From the NCBI GenBank assembly GCA_964595945.1, contig CAZQSL010000009.1:1-49903 (forward strand): a DNA stretch of 49,903 nt. The letters are read 5' to 3'. Made by a program: the position numbers and the translations under genes. The notes under the pieces are model-generated. The model was not told the DNA's origin, made no database searches, and worked only from the letters and a program-made list of their open reading frames with translations. Origin of the DNA: CAZQSL01 sp964595945 (GTDB taxonomy: Bacteria > UBP15 > UBA6099 > JAJRTR01). Shown here piece by piece: positions 16,954 to 26,229 of this stretch (position 1 is its first letter; every line of letters starts with the position of its first letter).

Positions 16954-19900
16954 TCATTCAGACGATACAAGCCATGTCTGGAAATGGTCGGGGTGAGTGA
17001 AATCCATGAAGAGCGAGACTTGCCGTTCGAGTTCAGGGAATAGTGCCGTTGCCTGTTCGATGTCGTTTTCTCGGGCGGCGATTTCGACGGCTGAGGCCGA
17101 GGCCCGAAGCTGTCTTGCGGCAACAATGGCGGCGTCGCCGTTGATTTTGTGCGAAACGGCCCTGATCGTATCGAAGTCTTTGGCTTCGATTCCCTGTATG
17201 ATGAGTTCGACATAGCCATCGATGCGCGAGCGAACACGTTCGACAAACTCGGAAGCATATTCCATGTCGTCATCATAGATAGTCTTGAATTCAGCGCGGT
17301 CGATGACATCGGCTCCTGGGGCCTGGTTTTCGCAGGATGGATGTGTGTTCTTTGGCTTGTTATCGTGTAGATGAATGGCGGAATGCATATTGCCGGACTC
17401 CATTGGAGTCTGTTTGATATATCGTTTGATCATGTTGGTCAGACTGTCAGGCAGGACAGGTTTGATGAGGTACTCGTCCATGCCCGATGCGAGCCCGCGA
17501 GCGCGGTCATCGGAGAAAGCGTAAGCGGAAAGGCCCACGATAGGTGTATGGCGACCGGTGGTGGTTTCCCAGTTGCGAATGCTTTGAGTCGCTTCGAAAC
17601 CATCGACGACCGGCATCTGGCAATCCATAAGTATGAGATCGTAACTGCCAGACATTGCCTTTTCGATCGCGATTGCGCCATTGTGCGCAATATCGCAGTC
17701 GGTTATACCGATGCGGTCGAGCATTTCCGTGATGACCATTTGATTGGTTTGATTGTCCTCGACGATGAGCAGGCGAGGGGAGCCATTGGCGAGAGTGAAC
17801 GATTCGAAGGAATCATCTTTGGAAGAATCGTTCATTATGCTGGCGGCAATTTCGAGGTTGACGGTAAACGAGAAAACCGCTCCGCCGTAGTCATTGTTTC
17901 CGGCACTGATCGAGCCGCCCATAGCTTCGACGATTTCGCGTGAGATGGAGAGGCCGAGGCCAGTGCCGCCGTTACTGTCGTGTAGTTGTGCGAATGGCTG
18001 GAAGAGTCCCTCGATGAGGTTATCGGGTATCCCGATGCCGGTGTCACTGACAGTGAAAGTCACGGGCGCATGCGAGTCGCCCGTGTCCTCGATCGCACAT
18101 GTGACGCTGATCGTTCCCCGTGAGGTGAATTTGATGGAATTGCCTACGAAGTTGACGAGCACCTGTCTGAGGCGCAGTCTGTCGGATTTTACACAAATGT
18201 ATTTGGAACCATGGAAAGTGGTTTTCAATACGAGTCCCTTTTCCTTTGCCTTGTGAGCCAGGAGACTGTCGATGTCAGTGAGGATTTCGTAGAGATTGAA
18301 AGTCTCGTTTGCGAGGGTGATGGCGCCGGCTTCGATGCGTGAAAAATCGAGGATGTCGGTAATGAGGCTCATCAGATGATCGGAGGCGGAAACGATGCTG
18401 TCAGTATACGATGCTGCTTTTTGTGGCAGTCCGAGGTCATTGAGCAGACGTCCGAATCCAACTATGGCGTTAAGCGGGGTGCGAAGCTCGTGGCTGATTT
18501 TTGACAGAAATACACTTTTGGCCCTGTTTGCGGATTCGGCTTTTTCCTTTTGGGTGATCAGTTCCGATTCGAGTTTCTTGAGACGGGTGATGTCGATTTG
18601 TGTGCCAGCCATACGGATTGGTTTGCCGTCGGGGTCGCGTTCGATGATTTTCCCACGGTTGAGCACCCATGAATATGATCCGTCGCAACTTTTCAGACGA
18701 TATTCTATTTCATACTTGCCGCTGACGCCTGTTATATAGTGTCTGAGTGTTTCAGCGACGTGCAGTTCGTCATCCGGATGGAGGAGTTCCTTCCAGACTG
18801 TGAGGGCAGAAATGCAGGGGTATGGCTCATAGCCGAGCATTGTCGCCCAACGGTCGTTGAGAGTTATTTCATCGGCGGGGATATTCCAGTCCCATATGCC
18901 GATGTCAGCGCCGAAGATCGCCATTTCAAGCCTTTCGCGGCTCTCCTGAAGCTGTTTTTCTGCAAGTTTTCTCTGTGTGATGTCTTCTGCGATGCCGGCA
19001 GTTCTGAGATTTTCGCCTTCCGTGCCAGCGACGACCCATGACTTGGTGCGTACCCATTTGATGGCTCCGCTTGGTGTGAAGATGCGGAACTCCTGATCGA
19101 AGACACCATTGTTTCTGAAGTCGTTATAATAAATCGTTTTCATCTTTTCGCGATCTTCTTCGACAATATAGTTGCCAAAAAGGGCCGGATTGTCATATAG
19201 TTCGTCGCGGGGGCGTTCCCATATCTGTTCATAGATTGGGCTGATATAGAGGACTTTATCGTTTGATCGAAGCCAGAAAATCTCGTTGACATTTTCTGCG
19301 ATCTGGCGGAATCTGTTTTCGCTTTCGCGAAAAGCGTCTTCCGCGAGTTTTCTGTCGTTGATATTTCTTTTGACCCCCTGAAATCCGATGTGTTTTCCGT
19401 TGGCGTCGAAAATAGGTTTTGTGATCACCTCCACCCAGCATAGGGAGCCATCCTTGCATGCGTGCTGGATCGTGAATTCACCGATTTGGCATTCCTCATA
19501 AACATCGATCGAGGCGAGCCTTGATTGTACTTCTTCGACTGCTTCCGGCGTGATGAATGCAAACAGGTTTTTCCCTATGAGATCATCGACTGTATATCCT
19601 GTCATCGCCTCTTCGGATTTGTTGACATAAGTAAAGTTGAGATCTCTGTCCATTTGCCAGACGACATCGATGATGTTTTCCGTGATGAAGCGGTATTTCG
19701 ATTCGCTTTCGAGTAATTGTTTCTCAGCGATTTTTCGCGAAGTGATATCTCTGATAATCGAGAGTGCTCCTATGTATTTTCCATCGCTGTCGAGGAGGGG
19801 AGTGAGATTGATTTCAGTCGGAAAAACAGTACCGTCCGCCTTGATGTGATCGATTTCCCTTACGACAGATACGGCATGCTCCCTTGCGGTCTGGTAGATT

Positions 19901-20835
19901 TCCGCTATTGCCGCCACACCTTCGGCAGTGACGAATTGTGAATAGTGAAGGCGTGTGACGTCAGTGCCCGGAGGGATGCCGCAGATTTTGTAAGCGACTG
20001 GCGAAGCGAACCTGATGAGGCCGTCCGGAGCTATCAGCACTATGGCATCGGGGGCGGCGTTGATGAGTGTCTGCGAGAGGATTTCAGCGTCTTTGCGTGC
20101 CGCATCAGCGTCGATAATGTCAGATATGTCCTGGATCGCGACAATAATCCCCCTGTTGACTTCGCGGCCCAATAGACATCCGGACATGAGGGCGGTGAAA
20201 ATCCTGCCATCCTTTGCCATAAATTCGATCTGTTTTTCTGAAATCACACCGGTTGTCTTCAATTCGTCGAGAAAAATAATGCGATTCTTTATGTCGAGAT
20301 ACATTTCCTGCGCTTTCGCCCTGGTAAGGTCCTCGGGGAGTTTCAGCAGGAGTCTGGCTTTTTTATTGGCAAATAAAATATGGCCGTCGAAATCCGTAAT
20401 TAAAATGGATACCGGGGCGAATTCCGCTATGATTTTGAATTTATCCCGGGAGACATCCTTGAAGGCACTGGTGTAGTGCGCTTCGTAAGACCTGTCTCGC
20501 ATTGTCACGGTGCACAGTCCGTCATCGGAAGGGATTGCGGTGCATTCGATCACGATCTGTTCGGCGAAAATGGTCTTTTCGATAATATCGCTCTGAGGGG
20601 TATTGGTCGAAAAAGCCGCATTTATCAGTTCCTCGACATTATCCACAATCGAGTCATGGAGCACGGTGTTGAGAGGCTTGTTCAGGCTGTCCGGGGGGAT
20701 TTGGAAGATGAAGCCATCTCTGGGGTTGTGACAAAACAGCAGTATACTCCCGGAGTCGACAATCAGCACCATATCCCTGATACCGTTCATCAGGGATGTC
20801 ATGATGGATTTTCCGTAATCTGTAATTGGACCCAT
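16954..20835 (-). CDS. Multi-PAS hybrid sensor histidine kinase with receiver and HPt domains
   Basis: 1293 residues. Order seen: about six PAS/PAC repeats (roughly 20-760; WVEVITKPIFDANGKHIGFQ and WVRTKSWVVAGTEG are PAC-type strands), HisKA with ISHELRTPLNAIVGFG (His near 780), HATPase (VGNSIKF, DTGIGIP, GTGLGLSISREIVEAMGG), a receiver (VEDNQTNQ, DLILMDCQMPVVDGFEA, Asp near 1068, KPVLPDSL), and a C-terminal HPt with AVSHKINGDA (His near 1228). No transmembrane segment or DNA-binding domain is visible, so it senses cytoplasmic signals and ends its relay on an unidentified response regulator. It is divergent from the microcompartment operon (196 bases between starts), so it may regulate that operon. 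The start lacks a clear ribosome site; ATG at 20802 is an alternative. Confidence 0.95.
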   Translation of the reverse strand: MGPITDYGKSIMTSLMNGIRDMVLIVDSGSILLFCHNPRDGFIFQIPPDSLNKPLNTVLHDSIVDNVEELINAAFSTNTPQSDIIEKTIFAEQIVIECTAIPSDDGLCTVTMRDRSYEAHYTSAFKDVSRDKFKIIAEFAPVSILITDFDGHILFANKKARLLLKLPEDLTRAKAQEMYLDIKNRIIFLDELKTTGVISEKQIEFMAKDGRIFTALMSGCLLGREVNRGIIVAIQDISDIIDADAARKDAEILSQTLINAAPDAIVLIAPDGLIRFASPVAYKICGIPPGTDVTRLHYSQFVTAEGVAAIAEIYQTAREHAVSVVREIDHIKADGTVFPTEINLTPLLDSDGKYIGALSIIRDITSRKIAEKQLLESESKYRFITENIIDVVWQMDRDLNFTYVNKSEEAMTGYTVDDLIGKNLFAFITPEAVEEVQSRLASIDVYEECQIGEFTIQHACKDGSLCWVEVITKPIFDANGKHIGFQGVKRNINDRKLAEDAFRESENRFRQIAENVNEIFWLRSNDKVLYISPIYEQIWERPRDELYDNPALFGNYIVEEDREKMKTIYYNDFRNNGVFDQEFRIFTPSGAIKWVRTKSWVVAGTEGENLRTAGIAEDITQRKLAEKQLQESRERLEMAIFGADIGIWDWNIPADEITLNDRWATMLGYEPYPCISALTVWKELLHPDDELHVAETLRHYITGVSGKYEIEYRLKSCDGSYSWVLNRGKIIERDPDGKPIRMAGTQIDITRLKKLESELITQKEKAESANRAKSVFLSKISHELRTPLNAIVGFGRLLNDLGLPQKAASYTDSIVSASDHLMSLITDILDFSRIEAGAITLANETFNLYEILTDIDSLLAHKAKEKGLVLKTTFHGSKYICVKSDRLRLRQVLVNFVGNSIKFTSRGTISVTCAIEDTGDSHAPVTFTVSDTGIGIPDNLIEGLFQPFAQLHDSNGGTGLGLSISREIVEAMGGSISAGNNDYGGAVFSFTVNLEIAASIMNDSSKDDSFESFTLANGSPRLLIVEDNQTNQMVITEMLDRIGITDCDIAHNGAIAIEKAMSGSYDLILMDCQMPVVDGFEATQSIRNWETTTGRHTPIVGLSAYAFSDDRARGLASGMDEYLIKPVLPDSLTNMIKRYIKQTPMESGNMHSAIHLHDNKPKNTHPSCENQAPGADVIDRAEFKTIYDDDMEYASEFVERVRSRIDGYVELIIQGIEAKDFDTIRAVSHKINGDAAIVAARQLRASASAVEIAARENDIEQATALFPELERQVSLFMDFTHPDHFQTWLVSSE

Positions 20836-21031
20836 AAGTGTTTTGTACCATTATTCACAAATGTCTTATATGGATTTTCCCCCATTTCTAACAATACAAA
20901 CAAATTTGGGCTCCAAATGTTTCTGGATAACGGTTGGGGCACGTGAATTCCCGACCTGATTCTTACAATTGACCGCGAAGGGGAAATCAGGGATAATAAG
21001 CAGATACATTTTATGGTGGGAGTGACGGCAC

Positions 21032-21319
21032 ATGGTACTCGGACGCGTCATAGGCACAGTAGTTGCAACACAAAAGAGTGATTCGCTAACGGGCAGAAAG
21101 CTGATGATGGTGCGCACACTCGATGTCGATCTCAAGCCGACGGAGGAGTATTTCGTTGCTGTGGATGCCGTGGGCTGCGGCAATGATGAAGTTGTGCTCT
21201 GCTCGAAGGGAAGCTCGGCGCGCCAGACTCCCCAGACAAAGAATACTCCCTCGGACATGGTTATTCTCGGCATCGTCGATTACGTTGATATCGATGGGCA
21301 GCAGATTTTCAAAAAGTGA
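21032..21319 (+). CDS. eutN: EutN/CcmL-type pentameric microcompartment vertex protein (BMC-P)
   Basis: 95 residues, the usual BMC-P length; GGTGGGAG nine bases before the ATG. MVLGRVIGTVVATQK is the hallmark N-terminus, followed by FVAVDAVGCGNDEVVLCSKG and the closing strand VILGIVDYVD. Pentamers of this family cap the vertices of polyhedral shells. It is the first gene of the operon, 100 bases before the BMC-H gene. The bulk-shell hexamer gene next to it and the EutBC core enzymes place it in an ethanolamine microcompartment. Confidence 0.95.
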   Translation: MVLGRVIGTVVATQKSDSLTGRKLMMVRTLDVDLKPTEEYFVAVDAVGCGNDEVVLCSKGSSARQTPQTKNTPSDMVILGIVDYVDIDGQQIFKK

Positions 21320-21422
21320 GTGCTGCCGCACAGTTTTCCATTCATGGTATGGCGGGATGGTGTTTTTTCAGTGTACATAATTATGGAATTAAAAAACATA
21401 TAAGGTTTATATGGAGGGTAAA

Positions 21423-21725
21423 ATGGAAAGCCGAATAGCACTTGGACTCATCGAAACCCGCGGACTCGTCGCCGCTATCGAAGCTGCTGACGCAATGGTC
21501 AAGGCAGCCAATGTCACTCTCGTCGGGAAAGAATACATCGGCGGAGGCTATGTCACCATCCTCATCAGAGGCGATGTAGGCGCTGTCAAGGCAGCCACGG
21601 ACGCAGGGGCTGCGGCAGTCGAAAAAATCGGTGAACTCGTCTCCGTACACGTCATTCCCAGACCGCACACCGATGTCGAACTTATCATACCCACCAAAGG
21701 CGTCGCTCCGAAAGCTACTAAATAA
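21423..21725 (+). CDS. Hexameric microcompartment shell protein (BMC-H, EutM/PduA-like)
   Basis: 100 residues from the ATG at 21423, which has GGAGG five bases before it; a start at 21411 would add four residues overlapping that ribosome site. The canonical BMC fold is visible: ALGLIETRGLVAAIEAADAM, the edge lysine region VTLVGKEYIGGG, YVTILIRGDVGAVKAATDAG, and a tail with IPRPHTDVEL. The edge Lys and the IPRPH motif are typical of EutM/PduA hexagon-forming tiles. It is the only canonical single-domain BMC-H in the operon, so it should be the major facet protein. A strong stem-loop lies between it and eutB. Confidence 0.96.
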   Translation: MESRIALGLIETRGLVAAIEAADAMVKAANVTLVGKEYIGGGYVTILIRGDVGAVKAATDAGAAAVEKIGELVSVHVIPRPHTDVELIIPTKGVAPKATK

Positions 21726-21772
21726 GACTCCGGCGTTTCGGCTGACAATAGCGTTTCGCAATCATTCTTCGC

Positions 21773-21812
21773 GACGCACCGCGCCGTCTGCACACCGGCG
21801 GCGCGGTGCGTC
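21773..21812 (+). terminator. 14-bp perfect stem-loop between BMC-H and eutB, without T-tract
   Basis: GACGCACCGCGCCG (21773-21786) pairs perfectly with CGGCGCGGTGCGTC (21799-21812), loop of 12. No T-run follows; the eutB ribosome site GGGAG begins five bases after the stem. Rather than a full terminator it may be an RNA-stability or processing element that lets shell mRNA exceed enzyme mRNA, or a translational control. Confidence 0.55.
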
Positions 21813-21826
21813 ATACGGGAGTTCTG

Positions 21827-23200
21827 ATGAAGCTTTCCACCACGATCAGAGGCCATTCTTATTCTTTCACCTCAGTTAAGGATGTCCTCGCAAAAGCTAA
21901 TGAGGAAAAATCCGGCGATACCCTCGCGAAGGTCGGCGCATTGTCCGATCTGGAGCGCATCGCCGCCAAACACGTACTTAGCGAACTCACTCTCGAAGAC
22001 CTTCGCAATAATCCCGTCGTACCCTATGAGGAAGACGAAGTGACGCGCGTCATCGACGACCAGGTCAACGAGACTATCTATGCTGACATCAAAAACTGGT
22101 CAGTCGGCGAGCTGCGCGAGTATATCCTCAAACCCACGACCACTAATCACCACATCCGCCGCATTTCCAACGGCCTGACATCCGAAATGGTTGCCGGGTG
22201 CGCGAAGCTTATGGGCGCTATGGACCTGATACTCGGCGCACAAAAGATCGAAGTGGTCGTTCACGCAAACAACACGATAGGACTTCCCGGCACACTTGGT
22301 TCGCGCCTCCAGCCCAATCATCCCACCGATGACATTGACGGCATACTTGCTTCGGCAAAGGAGGGGCTGGCCTACGGCTGCGGCGATGCGGTCATTGGCG
22401 TAAACCCTTGCATCGATTCACCCAAGAAGGTCACCGAAATCCTCAAGGCGCTCGAAGAAGTCCGCCTGAAGTGGGACATACCGACGCAGTTGTGCGTACT
22501 CGCTCACGTCACCACACAAATGGAAGCCATCAAACTCGGCGCGCCCACCGGCCTCACATTCCAGTCGCTCGCCGGCAGCGAAGCCGCCTGCAAGGCGTTC
22601 GGCATAAATGTCGCGATGCTCGACGAGGCATACGAACTTTCTAAAAAATACAACAATGCCGCCGGTCCCAATGTCATGTACTTCGAGACAGGGCAGGGGT
22701 CCGAACTATCCTCTAACGGACATCACGGCGCCGACCAGACAACACTCGAAGCCCGCTGCTACGGCCTCGCGAAACGCTATAGTCCTTTCATGGTCAATTC
22801 CGTCGTAGGATTCATCGGCCCAGAATATCTCTTCAATGGACGGCAGGTGATACGCGCCGGACTCGAAGATCATTTCATGGGCAAGCTCACCGGCATTTCG
22901 ATGGGCCTCGACTCCTGCTACACCAATCACATGGACACCGATCAATCCGACATAGAAAACCTCGCCGTGCTGCTGACCATGGCTGGCATCAATTTCTTCA
23001 TGTGCGTGCCGATGGGCGATGACATCATGCTCAACTACCAGCTCACATCGTTCCATGACATCGCCGCGCTACGTGAAATCTGTGGCAAACGTCCCGCGCC
23101 GGAATTCGAACAGTGGCTCGAAAAAATTGGTCTCATGGAAAACGGCCGCCTCACAAAGCTCGCGGGCGACGCATCTTTTTTTGACGGGGAGGCCCGATGA
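21827..23200 (+). CDS. eutB: Ethanolamine ammonia-lyase large subunit EutB
   Basis: 457 residues from the ATG at 21827 (MKLSTTIRGHSYSF), with GGGAG five bases upstream; 21806 is a less likely GTG-type start seven codons earlier. EutB binds adenosylcobalamin and, with EutC, converts ethanolamine to acetaldehyde and ammonia. Typical stretches are seen: RLQPNHPTDD, GCGDAVIGVNPCIDSP, ETGQGSELSSNGHHGADQTT (the substrate and active-site region), YTNHMDTDQSDIENL and CVPMGDDIMLNYQ. Length is normal. It overlaps eutC by ATGA, implying coupled translation and matched subunit levels. The EutA reactivase that often lies upstream is missing here. Confidence 0.98.
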   Translation: MKLSTTIRGHSYSFTSVKDVLAKANEEKSGDTLAKVGALSDLERIAAKHVLSELTLEDLRNNPVVPYEEDEVTRVIDDQVNETIYADIKNWSVGELREYILKPTTTNHHIRRISNGLTSEMVAGCAKLMGAMDLILGAQKIEVVVHANNTIGLPGTLGSRLQPNHPTDDIDGILASAKEGLAYGCGDAVIGVNPCIDSPKKVTEILKALEEVRLKWDIPTQLCVLAHVTTQMEAIKLGAPTGLTFQSLAGSEAACKAFGINVAMLDEAYELSKKYNNAAGPNVMYFETGQGSELSSNGHHGADQTTLEARCYGLAKRYSPFMVNSVVGFIGPEYLFNGRQVIRAGLEDHFMGKLTGISMGLDSCYTNHMDTDQSDIENLAVLLTMAGINFFMCVPMGDDIMLNYQLTSFHDIAALREICGKRPAPEFEQWLEKIGLMENGRLTKLAGDASFFDGEAR

Positions 23201-24048
23201 GCCAGTCGGACGATCTCAGGAAACTCATAGCGGAAGTTGTCCGCGACGTGCTCGAAGAAACAGGGGCAACAGCTCAGGCCGAACCTGCCACAACATACGG
23301 CGCTGACGGTGACGATCTGCGGAACCGTGTGCTCATGCCATGTGAAAAGCAGCGCGCGGCTCTTGAAAAAATGCGCCAGTCAACCCCCGCCCGTATCGGC
23401 GTCTGGCGCGCGGGAGCACGCTATAAAACCGAATCCTACCTCAAGGCGCGAGCCGATCATGCCGTCGCACGTGATGCTGTCCTCATATCGCTCGATAAGG
23501 CGAAAATCGAACAGCTCGGCATCCTGTATGTCGATTCGGCCGCCGCTAACAAAACGGAATTTCTCATCAATCCCTCGCTTGGCCGCCGACTGTCCGATGT
23601 GTCCGCCGAATCCGTAAAGGCGAATTGCCCGTCGGAAACTGACGTTCAGATCGTCATCTGCGATGGCCTTTCATCGGCTGCCATCGAACTCAACATTGCT
23701 TCGTTCCTTCCGGCACTTATGAATAACCTTCAGGGCAAGGGCCTCAAACTCGGCAAACCAATCTATGTGAATAACGGACGCGTTGCCGTGCAGGATCAGA
23801 TCGGCGATATCCTTCGCCCACGTATCGCACTCAGCATCGTCGGCGAACGCCCCGGACTCGTGACTGCCGAATCGATGGGCTGTTACATTACTTACAATCC
23901 ATCATCCGAACGCGTCGAAGCCGAGCGCACCATGATTTCCAATATCCACAAAGGTGGACTGCATCCGCAGAAAGCAGCTGTGGAAATTGCAGAAAAGACA
24001 CGCAAAATTTTCGATCAGAAAGCCTCAGGAATGGGCTTCAAGGAGTAA
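23197..24048 (+). CDS. eutC: Ethanolamine ammonia-lyase small subunit EutC
   Basis: 283 residues, start overlapping the eutB stop. The core begins near residue 45 with CEKQRAALEKMRQSTPARIG, and the B12-binding subunit signatures RAGARYKTESYLKARADHA and CDGLSSAAIE are present, followed by KPIYVNNGRVAVQDQIGD and VGERPGLVTAESMGCYITY. Residues 1-20 (DLRKLIAEVVRDVLEET) form a short amphipathic helix joined by a Ser/Ala/Pro/Thr-rich linker, the layout of a microcompartment encapsulation peptide, which is known on EutC. It probably brings the EutBC complex into the shell. Confidence 0.97.
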   Translation: MSQSDDLRKLIAEVVRDVLEETGATAQAEPATTYGADGDDLRNRVLMPCEKQRAALEKMRQSTPARIGVWRAGARYKTESYLKARADHAVARDAVLISLDKAKIEQLGILYVDSAAANKTEFLINPSLGRRLSDVSAESVKANCPSETDVQIVICDGLSSAAIELNIASFLPALMNNLQGKGLKLGKPIYVNNGRVAVQDQIGDILRPRIALSIVGERPGLVTAESMGCYITYNPSSERVEAERTMISNIHKGGLHPQKAAVEIAEKTRKIFDQKASGMGFKE

Positions 24049-24056
24049 TCACCAAG

Positions 24057-24710
24057 ATGCCTCTCGAACCAGTAAAACCAAAAGTCCTTGCCGCACGGAT
24101 TATTCCGCGCGTCAACGATTTCTATCATAAGCAACTTGATCTTCTGCCCGAAGAAGCGTGCATCGGCATGATTACGGCCACGTCCGACGATGCAACATAC
24201 GTATCGCTCGACCACGCGACTAAAGCCGCACAGGTGCGGGTCGTTTATGCCGAATCATTCTACGCTGGCGCGGGAGCGGCGTCCGGCCCACTGAGCGGCG
24301 AAGTCATCGGCATCATTTCAGGCACTGATCCGTCCGAGGTGAAAAGTGGCCTCGACGCGGCCATACAGTACCTTGAAGAAAGCGCGTGGTTCTACACCGG
24401 CGACGACGATGGACACCTCGTATTCTTTCCGCATGTCATTTCACGCGCTGGCGCATATCTGTCCGATCTCGCGCAGGTGCCTTTCGGCAGTCCTCTTTCA
24501 TATCTCATCGCGCCCCCTATCGAAGCCATGTACGCAATGGACCGTTCGCTCAAGGAAGCGGATGTGCAGATGCAGGTGTTCTGGGGTCCGCCGTCGCACA
24601 CCAACTTTGCTGGATGCCTGCTGACAGGTTCGCAAAGTGCGTGTCAGGAATCGGCAAAAGTGTTTTCAGATGCAATCATTGAAGTGGCAGCAAACCCGAT
24701 GCGATTCTGA
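24057..24710 (+). CDS. eutL: EutL-type tandem-domain microcompartment shell protein (BMC-T)
   Basis: 217 residues; the ribosome site GGAG overlaps the end of eutC. Two circularly permuted BMC domains: the first ends with AESFYAGAGAASGPLSGEVI, the second holds ESAWFYTGDDDGHLVFFPHV and GSPLSYLIAPPIEAMYAMD. EutL trimers form a shell tile with gated pores; in known structures the small pores bind ethanolamine and the large central pore can open. It sits directly after eutBC in the common eutBCL order. Confidence 0.96.
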   Translation: MPLEPVKPKVLAARIIPRVNDFYHKQLDLLPEEACIGMITATSDDATYVSLDHATKAAQVRVVYAESFYAGAGAASGPLSGEVIGIISGTDPSEVKSGLDAAIQYLEESAWFYTGDDDGHLVFFPHVISRAGAYLSDLAQVPFGSPLSYLIAPPIEAMYAMDRSLKEADVQMQVFWGPPSHTNFAGCLLTGSQSACQESAKVFSDAIIEVAANPMRF

Positions 24711-24786
24711 TCTGTCGCAGACAAATGTATTTTTGGCCGGATTACCGAATCCCGGCGAAACAAAATAACGGTCAAGAGTGATCACA

Positions 24787-26229
24787 ATGGACAAAGACCT
24801 CGCAGGAATACAGGAAGCACGCGACAAGGTGGCGGCCGCGGTTGCCGCGCAAAAACTACTCGCCGAATTTTCCCAGGAGAAGATCGACCGAATTGTCGCC
24901 CGCATGTGTCAGGCAGGAGCACAGGCAGCCGAAAAGCTCGCGCGTATGGCTGTCGAAGAATCCGGCATGGGCAAAGTTGACGACAAAACCGCGAAAAACG
25001 AACTCGCCACCAGCGGGCTGTATGAATATATTAAGGATATGAAAACCGCAGGCATCGTCAGTGAAGACAAGACGCGAAAAATGTGGGAAGTGGCCGTACC
25101 GGTCGGCGTAGTCGCGGCGATCACGCCCACCACCAATCCAACGTCTACAACGATGCACAATGCGATAGTGGCGATGAAGGCCCGTTGCGCCTCGGTCATC
25201 AGCCCACATCCGCGCTCGAAGAACTGTTCTGCCGAAGCCATCGGCATACTGATGGCGGCGGCGCATTCAGCCGGCGCACCCGAAGGCTCGCTTAATTGTC
25301 TTACATCAGGCACGATGGGTGGCACGACTGAAATAATGAAGAACAGCGGCACGTCGGTCATCGTCGCCACCGGTGGTTCCGACATGGTTCGCGCGGCATA
25401 TTCATGCGGAAAACCGGCCTATGGCGTTGGCCCCGGCAATGTCCCCGCATTCATAGAACGAACCGCCGACATCGAAAAAGCGGTCCGCGATGTCCTGATT
25501 TCAAAATCATTCGATTATGGTGTGATATGCGCGTCCGAACAGGCCATTGTCACTGAAAGGCCAATTCGCGACAAGGTTATTGCGTCGCTTAAACGCAATG
25601 GAGCTTATGTGATGAACACCGATGAAATTGCTAAAATCAATAAAATCATACAGACTCCGGCAGGTGGCCTCAACGCTAAAATTGTCGGGCAGAGCGCCGA
25701 AAAGCTGGCTCAGATGGCAGGATTCAGCGTGCCGAAAAACACGCCCGCACTCGTCGGTGAAATCGACGGCGTTGGGAAAGCATATCCACTTTCCCGCGAA
25801 AAACTCGCCCCGATCCTCGCGCTCTATGTAGAAGACGGATGGGAAAGCGCGTGCGCGCGCTGCATGGAAATGCTCGAATATGGTGGTATTGGTCACACAC
25901 TCGGGCTCCATACGACGAACATTGACCTTGTCAAGGAATTCGCTCTCAAAAAACCTGTCGCACGTCTCATCGTAAATTCGCCGACAACACATGGCGCGGT
26001 TGGTCTTTCTACCGGACTTGCCCCGTCGTTTACACTCGGGTGCGGCGCGGTCGGCGGCACTATTACGACCGACAACATCACGCCCATGCACCTGATAAAT
26101 CTAAAACGTGTAGCGTTCGAACTGAAATCCTTCAACAAGCCCTCCGGCCCGGTCACTACTGATGATGGCGACCTCTCGGGCACAATCCGCAAAGTTGTTT
26201 CACGTCTCATGAAAGAGCAGGCAAAATGA
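24787..26229 (+). CDS. eutE: Acylating acetaldehyde dehydrogenase EutE
   Basis: 480 residues from the ATG at 24787 (AAGAG eight bases upstream); a GTG at 24778 would add three. It oxidises acetaldehyde to acetyl-CoA with NAD+. Seen: AITPTTNPTSTTMHNAIVAM (cofactor-binding region), RSKNCSAEAIG, YGVGPGNVPAFIERTADIEK and the catalytic cysteine in SFDYGVICASEQ (Cys248), then GGIGHTLGLHT. The frame begins straight at the catalytic core (DKDLAGIQEARDKV). The N-terminal 20-residue encapsulation helix plus linker found on many EutE proteins is absent, so it must enter the shell in another way or bind a partner. The stop overlaps eutT by ATGA. Confidence 0.95.
   Translation: MDKDLAGIQEARDKVAAAVAAQKLLAEFSQEKIDRIVARMCQAGAQAAEKLARMAVEESGMGKVDDKTAKNELATSGLYEYIKDMKTAGIVSEDKTRKMWEVAVPVGVVAAITPTTNPTSTTMHNAIVAMKARCASVISPHPRSKNCSAEAIGILMAAAHSAGAPEGSLNCLTSGTMGGTTEIMKNSGTSVIVATGGSDMVRAAYSCGKPAYGVGPGNVPAFIERTADIEKAVRDVLISKSFDYGVICASEQAIVTERPIRDKVIASLKRNGAYVMNTDEIAKINKIIQTPAGGLNAKIVGQSAEKLAQMAGFSVPKNTPALVGEIDGVGKAYPLSREKLAPILALYVEDGWESACARCMEMLEYGGIGHTLGLHTTNIDLVKEFALKKPVARLIVNSPTTHGAVGLSTGLAPSFTLGCGAVGGTITTDNITPMHLINLKRVAFELKSFNKPSGPVTTDDGDLSGTIRKVVSRLMKEQAK

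Noticed and set aside
20836..21031. Possible cobalamin riboswitch before the B12-dependent operon
   Set aside because: The spacer is short and I could not find the conserved B12-box word or a suitable fold.
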